The notes under the pieces were generated by a model that saw only the letters and a program-made list of their open reading frames with translations, was not told the DNA's origin and made no database searches. The position numbers and the translations under genes were made by a program. From positions 23,802,001 to 23,866,000 of the forward strand of contig CM032230.1 of assembly GCA_019009955.1 (NCBI GenBank): a DNA stretch of 64,000 bases, in the 5' to 3' direction. Positions 13,001 to 21,408 of this stretch are shown here, piece by piece. The DNA is from Riptortus pedestris (Eukaryota; Arthropoda; Insecta; Hemiptera; Alydidae). Position 1 is the stretch's first letter. Each line of letters starts with the position of its first letter.

Positions 13001-16000
13001 CAAGAAGACTTTTTCGTGTAGTACACCGTTTGGCCAAAGAAGACTCATAGAGTCGTTGAAAAACCGTGCGATTGTTGCATGATTGCATTTTTCTAACTCC
13101 TGGCAATTTAAAAGAAATGGTTTTGAAAAAGAATCTGGGCAGAGACTTCCAACAATAATATTCGTCAACTGAGACCCAAATTGGCCCCTCCTTGATATTT
13201 TCCCGTATTTTGGCAAGAGTTTCTTGATATATATCTTGTAGATAGTTTTTTCTCAAGGTGGATTCATCAGGCATTTTTTTTTCAATGTACTTTTCCAAAA
13301 AAAATTTAAGAGACGGATTATTAATTTTGCTTAACGGAATGTCAGCCTGCACAAACGCTCGACATAAATCTGTATAAAAGGTGGACTTACTGTCTCCGCA
13401 TGAGGTAGATGGTGTGATGAAACTTTGCTTCAGGTTTGACTTTTTCTCTTTGTTCGATTTGTGAGATCCTGTGCCAATGTGTTGGGTTACTTGGAATCGT
13501 TGCGTAGTGGATACAGCCTTGTCACAGCAAGAACAATATAACATTTCTCCATCACCCCTGAATGTTTCGTTTGGAAACTCACGAAGATATTTTAAAACTA
13601 GTTCTTTGTTTTTCCTTGCGACTTTCCCCATTTCGACAAAAATGAAAATTGAATTAATCAGAAAATATAATTTTAAAATCGTGTTTGACAAGAGTGGCAA
13701 GCACTTTACCACTCACAAATAAACACTAATTATGTTGTAGGTTTGGTTTTGTTTATTCAGAGCCAAAACCAAGGGAGATGGAATCTCAGAATTGTTTTGT
13801 AGGGTTTGGTTCTAAGAAGCAATCAACAGTGGCAATACAAGGGCTAATTATTGTGAAAAATATTTCTTCATGCACTCGTTATTCAGTTTTGTTGTAAAGA
13901 AATAGAAAAATTTAAAAATTAACAAATATGGAGTAAAATATGTAAAAATTCCCAAAGTATGTAAGAAATATGTAAATTTAGTCAAATATGTAATAATATG
14001 TAAAATTAAATTGGCTTAATTTGATCCCAATTGCGTTAAAACATATACTATGAGTTGATATAAGGTGATATCGAAGTCAGTAGCAAATATGTATTTACAT
14101 AGCAATCCTAGCCCTAATAATAAGACTTCCCGCAATGGGCTCTACATAAATAAAATATTCTTTTATTTATTAACAAAACAAAAAAAAAATTATAAAGTGC
14201 TCAAAGTCAATATCTCTTCCACTGTGTACTCATAAATTCTTTACTCATGAAGAACTGGTATAAAGAAACTAAATTTCTTTTTGTACTACAAGTAAATATG
14301 CTTATGTTCATATAAAAACTTGTTTACAAAAGATAACGTAAAATAATGATCATTTTATAGTTGGTTTAGTTTACCATTTTTTTTAATTATTAAAACCCTA
14401 CTACTGTTAACTCATAAAACAATAAAATTTTCTCAGAAAAATCTTTGTATCATAGTTAGGATACACTGGGTGTCTTTTAATGTATTAATTCAAATAAAAT
14501 AAATCTTATTACTTTAATACACTCTTCTTTATTCTTAACTAGCCCATTTTTATTTCTAGTGGCGATGAAGGTGGCTTGAGGAGGAGTGTTGCATTACTCT
14601 TAGATGCAATGAGAGATCTTTTGTCGAATATACACCTTCCAGATGTACCAGGTGATGGGGATGTTGAAGATGCAGACTCTGATGACCCTACACTCTGTAA
14701 TATTTATTTCTATCTAATTTATTTATTTAGCCATAAATTAACAAACTGCTGGCAGTACATCAAACATTACCATGTTTACCAGTCATTTATTTATTTGGCT
14801 CAAAAAAACTCATACTTATTTCTAAATTTTTGAAAAGGTACATAACAAAGAAAAGGTTTGAACCCCCCCCCCCCCCCGGTCTTACTGCCATTATTGGGAA
14901 TAGCTTTCCAGAAAATTTGCCAATCAAGTCACATAATGAATTAACATTTTAACTCGCTTCATTATATCCACACTTATATATAAATTAATAAAAATAAAAC
15001 TTAAATTTTATCTTTAACTAACTAACAGTACAATTAATAATTTAACTACTTTTTAAAATTACATTTCCTTACACGCGATTCTAGAGTGCAACTCTATCAG
15101 TTAAGTCCTGGGTACTATAAATTCTCCTCTACAATCCAAAATCCCGAAACATAATGGTTTGTTTTGAGGAGGAACAATTAATTTCAATTTATGGCTTAAA
15201 ATAAAATATTTTTACCATGTTGAAACAACACATTCTTTTGATGTTAATGACTGAAACGTAGGCAGAAAATAATTAATATTGTTTACAGTTAAGTGACAAT
15301 TATTTACTCAGGTTGAAAATTCAATATAATGTTATCAAGAAGGTTAACTGCTGCCCAACGTGGATTGGAGTATACACTGTCATTTAAAAGCAGCTGCTTT
15401 TTTGTTATTGGATTTGCAGCAAGGTACACTGACTGTTTTGTTTCTTGTATGATTAGGCCAACAGAGATGAGAAATAATTGCCTCTTCTCTACAAATCAAG
15501 AAGCCATTATAGCCTGCCTCCTTTTAATAAATTTGGAGCTTCTAATGATGAAGAGATGTGCAAATAGAGAAAAACTGGCTAAATATGGATTGTTTTATTT
15601 GGAGAAAACATTTCCTCTCGCAAATGTTGTTAAAATCAAAGGCAATCCCAAATGAGAGTTGATTGATGACTTAATCAATGAACAGATAAGATAAAATGAA
15701 AAAGGTGACATGGTAGTAGTGTACCGTTTTAAAAGTCCTAACTTGACAGTAATTGTTCCTTTTTAAAGTATTGAGATTGTCTTAGAAAAAAAATAGTACC
15801 CATTGCTATTTGTACTCATGGCAAAATTTGTAGAGTACTGGTATAGACAGACATAGTTATTTACAAAAATAATTAAATTATTCACCGAATACTAACACTA
15901 TTCTTTATCTTTAATGTTCTCCCTCATAGAGAACCATTTTGAATTTTATTATTATTATTTATTAATGTCCACTTTTTGCTACTATGGCTAATTAGGATGG

Positions 16001-16311
16001 TTACCACCCTTTCTATAGCTAGGGTGTGACAAAGGATTTTATTTAATGAGCTTGACATTAAATAAATTCTTATTGCCCAGGCAGAAATCTCACACAGAAT
16101 TTTAGAATAAGACAGCAGTTTGTGCCCAAAAAATAAGGCCTCACCCTCCACACTTCTTATTTAAATTTTTTTTCTTAATATCTATTGAATTATTTGCTTT
16201 CAAAAATTATATAATTTAGTAGAATAATGGTCAGTTATATCATTCTTTAAGATGCTAATATTCTCTTAATAAATGACACAATTCCTAATTTATTTTTTTT
16301 CTTTTTCAGAA
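791..16311 (+). CDS. TCF25: TCF25/NULP1 (Rqc1 homologue), 3' part of gene
   Basis: Exons 791-921, 2682-2875, 3495-3714, 4213-4400, 5535-5784, 7946-8115 and 14560-14696 all have GT/AG borders and matching phases. Together they encode about 429 residues that run colinearly with the C-terminal two thirds of animal TCF25 (human protein 676 aa). Landmarks include [91 protein letters not shown] and a late [16 protein letters not shown] block. The helical, TPR-like middle is complete. TCF25/Rqc1 belongs to the ribosome quality control complex with Listerin and NEMF, and helps direct ubiquitylation of stalled nascent chains. The N-terminal exons lie outside the window. After exon 14560-14696 (phase 1, last base T), splicing to 16310 would give T+AA, so the stop codon spans the junction. 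The 6.4-kb intron before exon 14560 carries several transposons. Identity is certain; the exact C-terminus is less so. Confidence 0.94.
922..2681 (+). other. TCF25 intron with degenerate SINE-like segment
   Basis: AT-rich intron. At about 2340-2475 there is a decayed stretch (a motif like CCTTAACTCGCATGGCC) that resembles the 5' part of the tRNA-like SINE at 23101-23328 read on the minus strand. A long T-rich acceptor tract ends at 2681. Nothing else was recognised. Confidence 0.4.
6365..6580. mobile_element. TTAA-type (piggyBac-like) foldback MITE
   Basis: It starts TTAA then CCCTTTATAGGGCA. Its two halves are inverted copies: the left arm holds GCCTCCTG and CTCATTCAAACTCGGA, and the right arm (6533-6580) holds the complement TCCGAGTTTGAATGAG and CAGGAGGC, with a decayed end GCCCTAGCAAAAGG. 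The TTAA next to CCC-starting ends is the piggyBac signature. The right-hand TTAA is lost. A related end occurs at 63931. Confidence 0.55.
6961..7050 (+). repeat. SINE-A 3' fragment
   Basis: CACCCTGGCTAGAAAAGGG through GTGGACATTAATAAATAATA matches the 3' half of the complete SINE at 23101-23328 (there on the minus strand). Its tail is an AATAA-type simple repeat. It is 5'-truncated, as expected for target-primed insertion. Confidence 0.7.
7184..7256. repeat. (TA)n(GA)n microsatellite
   Basis: About 30 bp of TA dinucleotides, then about 25 bp of GA, then a short GATA-type run. Confidence 0.9.
7667..7825. mobile_element. Short TTAA-type MITE
   Basis: TTAA is followed by CCCATTCAGTGG. About 150 bp later comes CTCTGAATGG and a decayed TTAA-like ATTA. 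The ends are imperfect inverted copies (CCATTCAG / CTGAATGG). There is no coding capacity. I infer piggyBac-type mobilisation from the target and the CCC end. Confidence 0.45.
9182..9330 (-). repeat. Degenerate SINE-A copy
   Basis: Blocks such as AATTCCTGAATCTCATG, CGGCTCTAGGTTTTC and AAGGCTAACTTTGGCCC follow the same order as the minus-strand SINE at 23101-23328, with many substitutions. It is an old copy. Confidence 0.5.
10024..10090. repeat. (TA)n microsatellite
   Basis: About 65 bp of uninterrupted TA repeats. Confidence 0.95.
10555..11372 (-). repeat. Repeat X, copy 1 (inverted relative to copy 2)
   Basis: This is the reverse complement of the repeat at 18333-19045. Shared landmarks include GATTTCCCTTAAGG, GAGTACGACCTCAATAGCTG, GGTAGGATCGATGGACATTTG, CGCTAGAGCGTTAAC, ACTGGTCCGATTTCAGCC and TACAATTTTTCGATCCGA. 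The outer borders carry AGCAGATTTYCC-type sequences in inverted orientation. The 108-codon open frame inside (11023-11349) has no recognisable domain and is not conserved in copy 2, so it is probably non-coding. Confidence 0.75.
11373..12586 (+). other. Intron sequence, nothing recognised
   Basis: Part of the large TCF25 intron. Around 12000-12500 the base composition is less AT-rich and there is an 83-codon open frame, but I see no family motif. It may be an old, unrecognised repeat. Confidence 0.4.
12595..14116 (-). mobile_element. hAT element 1 (deletion derivative)
   Basis: The ends are TAGGGCTAGGATT and AATCCTAGCCCTA, a 13-bp terminal inverted repeat. They are flanked by a perfect 8-bp duplication ATAATAAG (12587-12594 and 14117-14124), the hAT hallmark. 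Both subterminal zones are packed with ATATGTAA-type motifs, probable transposase binding sites. The 1,522-bp element encodes only the N-terminal part of a transposase on the minus strand, with one frame break. It lies inside a TCF25 intron, antisense to the gene. Confidence 0.92.
12830..13631 (-). pseudogene. hAT element 1 transposase, truncated and frameshifted
   Basis: The likely start is the ATG at 13629-13631 ([20 protein letters not shown]). A BED-like zinc finger follows (YCSCCDKAV ... HIGTGSHK), then [17 protein letters not shown], typical of hAT transposases often annotated as CGGBP1-like. Just after that the frame changes: [10 protein letters not shown] through [18 protein letters not shown] continues in another frame to a stop near 12830. 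The C-terminal catalytic and dimerisation parts are missing. I infer a non-functional relic, since both the frame break and the truncation would inactivate it. Confidence 0.8.
14697..16309 (+). other. Last TCF25 intron
   Basis: It runs from donor 14697 (GTAATA) to acceptor 16309. It holds a 16-C run at about 14863-14878 and a SINE 3' fragment. A 108-codon open frame at 15329-15655 shows no family similarity that I can name and is treated as chance. Confidence 0.5.
15946..16095 (-). repeat. SINE-A 3' part
   Basis: TTATTAATGTCCACTTTTTGC, then GGCTAATTAGGATGG and CTAGGGTGTGAC, aligns with the minus-strand SINE at 23101-23328. The tRNA-like head is mostly missing or decayed. Confidence 0.65.
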
Positions 16312-16690
16312 CTACAAAAGGAACAGTACAAATGGGTTTTGCTTCTCGCTTCTAAATATTAGAAAATATATATTTACCTATACATATGAGGTTATCCTCA
16401 GTACTGATTTATGGCTAGATAGTAATTGTGATTGCCTACTTAATACGTGATACATACATGCATGTATATGTATGTATTAATTAATACATATTAATACTAA
16501 TATTTGGGTGGAGGAAATCAGGAAAGGCTGTCATCATTGTAGATATGCCTCTGGTTTGGATGCCCTGTTGTGATTAGCATTTTTTGTATTATTGTAGTCA
16601 TATGATAATTATCATAAGACCTGTATACATTTTAATGTGTAATTGTAAATATTATTGTGTAACAAATAAAGGGATTTAAAAACAATTAAA
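16312..16690 (+). other. TCF25 3' UTR (terminal exon)
   Basis: A strong polypyrimidine tract and acceptor at about 16288-16309 open a last exon that would be almost entirely untranslated. It runs to the poly(A) signal at 16665. Its 3' end is approximate. Confidence 0.6.
16665..16670 (+). terminator. TCF25 poly(A) signal AATAAA
   Basis: Canonical AATAAA about 355 bp after the inferred stop. It is followed within 20 bp by an A-rich run and then T-rich sequence, as expected for cleavage and polyadenylation. Confidence 0.6.
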
Positions 16691-18332
16691 AAAATTGAGA
16701 ATAATATAATAAATTTAAACATTAAATAAATAATTTTTTTTTCTATGTGTTCTTTGATTTTTTTCTTCCACCTTCCCTCAATTGGTTTTAAATGGTGAGG
16801 TTATTATTATTATTTAAGTATGATGTAAGTAAATGCTATTTAACCTGCTCAGTTCAACTTTCAGTTTTTCAAATCATGTAAATTCTTGCATATTCGGAAA
16901 TATTGTCAATTCCAGCCAACTCTAGTCTGTTTTTCCCCTTCATAACACATTTAAGGTTTCATTTCTTATTTATAAATTTGCAGTTGACAATAAAAATTAG
17001 TCAATAAGAACTGGCTATTCTTAGTGGAGGTAGTGATCATGGATTCCATTTGTTAAAGAGTAGAAAATGTAAATGTCTTCATTTCAAAGTCGACTTTTAT
17101 TACAAGTTATATCCTTAGTTCTGAGTCGATCTTCTGCACCCACCATACCATTAAAAATTGACTCAGGACTGAAGATTTGATATAACTATTTATGATGTCA
17201 AATTTTCAGTAAAAGAAAAATTATTTGAATTGGGCATCAACTTTTCATCCTTATTGTATGACACAATAAAATAAAAAAGCTATATGGTCGGACTCCACAC
17301 AGAAAAGCTAACTTGTGATTCTATGTCACTTTTTTCTTTGAATAGGAAGCAAGAAAAAACTATTTAAGGTTATTGTATTCCAATTGCAGCATTGTAAAGA
17401 TAAAATTCTCTTTAAGGGATAGAATATGGTTTAACTAAATTCAATACAAGAAGGCTTTTGGACAGGTCAGTACCTAAAAAATAGTATTTTTATCTTATTT
17501 TATAAACCACATGTTGTCTCTCAGCCCCCTGTGCTTTGCTACAGATATTGTACTTCTATGAATATGTTATTTTATCAAGTTTTAATATTGTATGAATTAC
17601 GTAAGTCAAGGTTTCACTTTTGTATTGGTCTAAATTTGACACCTGATTTGCCAAAAAGTGTGGTTTGGAATTGTTTCTCCAAATAGTAATATTTTGAGAA
17701 TGACATTTTTTCACTTTGTTTCTAGTCAATGAACATAATATAACAGAATAGAACTTCTTAATACCTTAGTGGTGACAAAGGACAGTATATGAACTTGGTA
17801 TTAGTTCTATACAGGACATAATCACCTCTAAATTTCTAAATCTGTGTGTACAGGACATATATGTCTCATAGACCATTTTTGTTAGTTTTATGTTTTTTTA
17901 AAACTAAAAATTTGATTTTTTTCTCTAAATCTTGTGATGATATTAAGGCTAGGAAAACCAGGGGAAAGAAATATTGCTCATCTACTAATAGAGGTAGTTA
18001 GGGGGAATTCAAATATGTAATTGGCTTTTCTACTAATGCATTTTAAAAACATGTTTGTTTACTATATACTCCACTTCAACTCTTTATTGCTCTATTTGTT
18101 TCAAATCTTGCAAATACCTTATTGGTAGCCTCTTTATACACATGATCACTTAATGGTCATAATCCTTCTTTCATCGTAAATGTAGCTTTTTAATTTCAAT
18201 TCCAAACAATACTCTTTACTTTCGGGGAGCCCCTCCCCAAACAGAATTTCCTTGGTGAAGTTACTACCAGGGAAGGAGAAATTTTACTATTAATAAATGC
18301 ACAGAATATAAACCGTTTTTTTTTTTTTTCAG
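16691..18332. other. Intergenic between convergent TCF25 and RPA43
   Basis: AT-rich sequence with no open frame, RNA gene or repeat border that I can support. Confidence 0.6.
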
Positions 18333-19045
18333 CAGATTTCCTTCCCTTAAGGGAAATCAGCTATTGAGGTCGTACTCATGATGCGAGTTTCGAAAAATTT
18401 CTTCAAATGTCCATCGATCCTACCCAGGAGATGTCAAAAATGAGGTCCCTTCAAAATTATATATATATATATTTGTCTGCTAACGCTCTAGCGGTCACAA
18501 TTTTTATTTGATCGTTACCAAACTCGGAATTTAATCTTTTTATGTAAAAAGGAAGATCAAGTTCGTTAATGGCTAAAATCGGACCAGTGGGAGGGGGGAT
18601 TTTTGAAAATTCAAAATATCTCTGTTATTATGGGTCGGATCGAAAAATTGTATAGAATGAATCTTATTGCAAATTAAATTTACAATAAATATTGTTCTAT
18701 ACATTTATTCTGTATCTTGAATATTAACAGAGATATTTGCATTTGTATTCTGCGTGTGGTTGGCAGGAGTCGGCAATGTTCGGACTTTCCGCCGAGAGCT
18801 CTGGTGGCCGTTTCGGTAACTATTCGTCCCTCGTGAATAGGTTTAGAGGTTTCTTACTACTACAGTTGTTATCAGGTAGATTTCTCTATTGTAAAAATTC
18901 ACGTGGGAAAACTGCTTAGTTTACGCAGTCCCTGCATGACAGACCTTTCTTTTTCTTTTTTTTTAAGTATCTGTGAACAATCTTCATTCAGTTGGTCTGT
19001 TTTCATCGCCAAAAATGTTCATTTCCATATACCAAATGAATTCAG
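18333..19045 (+). repeat. Repeat X, copy 2
   Basis: It begins CAGCAGATTTCC, then a TTCCCTTAAGGGAA palindrome and ATCAGCTATTGAGGTCG. It contains ATCGATCCTACCCAGGAG, ACGCTCTAGCGGTCAC and CGGACCAGTGGGAGG, and ends around CTGCTTAGTTTACGCAG and a decayed ATGTTCATTTCCATATACCA. It matches copy 1 in opposite orientation and copy 3 in the same orientation. No coding capacity or family was recognised. Confidence 0.75.
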
Positions 19046-21358
19046 AAAATAACTTTATATGTTCTTCTGGAGCGAATGTTTCCCTATTGAAGATTACTAA
19101 CTTTTAACCTAGAACCACAGAGTTATCCTTGCGTTATAAGATGTGGTTCACTGGAGCAGTTACCTTCAAATGTAGAATCAAGTAGTCTTTTTATTTAGAA
19201 ATTCTGTATTTTCATTTTCTAAAGTTATTTCAGAGAGGGCTGATTTTGATCTTACATTTGTATTAATTTTCTCATAAAAATATTACTTTATTAAAAAAAA
19301 AAAAAGTAGGTAAATAATAAAATTGTTCTCTCTTCCTCTGTAGGTTTTCACTTCTTTAAAATGAATAACCCAAAGGATAAAAGATAAAACCTTTATTAAC
19401 ATCTTTAATTTGTAGATAATATTTTAATATTTACAAAGTTTTTAATTGTGACTAATTACAAAATAATGAAATTATGTACATATTAGCTGTTATATACAAT
19501 GTAATTCCTTTAAACAATAAAAATATCTTGAAATAAACAATATTTTGAGCTCCTCAGTTCTCTCTCAACAATATGGTATTCAAAATAACATTTTAAAGAA
19601 TTATATACAAATTTAAAACAAAACTACTATATTAATAAATCTAAAACATTTGGACATAAAATGTAGTTAATTTTTACTTAATCAACAGAAAATCGGGGCT
19701 CAGGTTAGCCAGGTGAGTTAAAGCTTAGTCACACATGGTTAACCTAGGGTGGCCTGGGCAAAAGGCATTTCCATCATGCACAGATTAAAAGAGAGCACAT
19801 GATCTCCTATAGAATTGTGTGGAGTGTATACCCTCATTCAACAAGAGCCAGTTTACTGATTATGTCTGAATAGACCAAGAAGGTAATAGAGGGAGATAAT
19901 AAGGATGGAATTGTACGATATATTACTCGTATTACTAATTCCACTTTATATTTTGCATAGTTTATGCTGAGTGGGATTCGAGTTATTTATTGATAATGAA
20001 AAATCTAGACAGCCTGAAAATTACAGGAGGTTTGGAATTATAGCATAAAAATTGGTCCATTATAAAGATCTTCAAAAAAAAAGTAAAGAAAAAACCCTAT
20101 ATCAAAGCTTTCCGTCCTAACCTATATTATTGTAACAGGTATTGGACCCTGCCAATCCTGTCATGAAGGTACAGAATGACATTAAAGCACTCTGAATCAA
20201 AAGTTGTCAAGTAAAAGAACTGTGGCAACTTCTTAAAGGATTCAATTGTAAAACATACAGTATATATGCACATTTATGTTTGCGTGTACACACACGCACA
20301 TATAATAGTTAAAGAGGAAAACTTCAAGACTAAGTTGCTGCCATTTTGGTATATGTCTTATTTACAACACTGACCTTCAGTATGCTTAGCTCTGTTTCCA
20401 GGCATATTGTTGTTCCAAGGAACACATAAGTGGGTCAGGTCATATAGGATGGAAGTGGGAAAAGAAGTATAATAGCATCTTAGTGATAGGTGCTATTCAT
20501 TACCCTTTTCTTCATCCCACTTCAACATTCCTTCATTTTCTGAAAATCAAGGAGTAATTCCAAGATTATTAAGGTGTCATTACACATAAGACAAATGCCA
20601 AAAGTTTTGCAACTTAATTCTGTTTTTTTTTCTACAAATGATCATTTCAAATATTTAAAATTCTATTTTAATAAACTGAATAAAAACTTAACAAAATTTT
20701 AAAATATGTATACCTATTAATAAGCACTTATTGTTCATAATTCCTAAACACTCACCTCCCCAAAAGGCAAGAATATTTATTAAATGTTTAGAAAAATTTC
20801 AAACTAGCTTTCATAATTACTACATCATAGAGAGAGTACAATTACTATTAATAATATAGAACGTTCTTTGTGCAAAGATAATCTAAAAATTAGTAAGATT
20901 GTAATAACTAAAAAATATGGGAAGCTTTTCGAAGTATAATTGAAATGAAATAGTTATGTTAAGGGGCTTATATGCTTGAATTCAAATTACCATTTAATAA
21001 TTAATTAGAAATTTTAAAATTTATTTTAAACTGATTCTGTCCATACTTTCTAAATTATTCGAATATTTTATTACAACATGAAAATTTACAATTCATTCAT
21101 TAGTTAGGACCAAAAACTAAAAGGGGGGAAAAAAATAATGTATTTTTTACACACTAAAATAATGTATTTAGTCACTATTTAAAAATGAATGAACATTTCA
21201 AGGAGGGAATAAATCCTTAGAATTATCTTGTAATGGTAATTTGAATATCGTTAATTGTTTTAATCTTAATATGATAAATCTATGTTTATATAAAAGGAGG
21301 GGGTGGGAATAAATTAAACTCCTTCATTGGGAAATTGAATTAATGAAAAATTCTTCTT
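19046..21358. other. Intergenic, AT-rich
   Basis: It contains a SINE head fragment at 19695-19760 and many A/T runs. No gene was seen. The 3' UTR of RPA43 may extend into its right part. Confidence 0.5.
19695..19760 (+). repeat. SINE-A 5' (tRNA-like) fragment
   Basis: GGGGCTCAGGTTAGCC, then GTGAGTTAAAGC and GGTTAACCTAGGGTGG, corresponds to the 5' head of the SINE at 23101-23328. Only the head is present. Confidence 0.6.
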
Positions 21359-21364
21359 TTTATT
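21359..21364 (-). terminator. Candidate RPA43 poly(A) signal
   Basis: The minus strand reads AATAAA about 45 bp after the stop. It is very close to the stop, and alternatives further left cannot be excluded. Confidence 0.4.
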
Positions 21365-21408
21365 TTATCTTTCTTATTTTTGAGAAAGCATTTCAACTAG
21401 TATTTCGA

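Noticed and set aside
15329..15655. 108-codon open frame in the last TCF25 intron
   Set aside because: No recognisable domain, no supporting exon borders and intron-like surroundings; most likely a chance frame.
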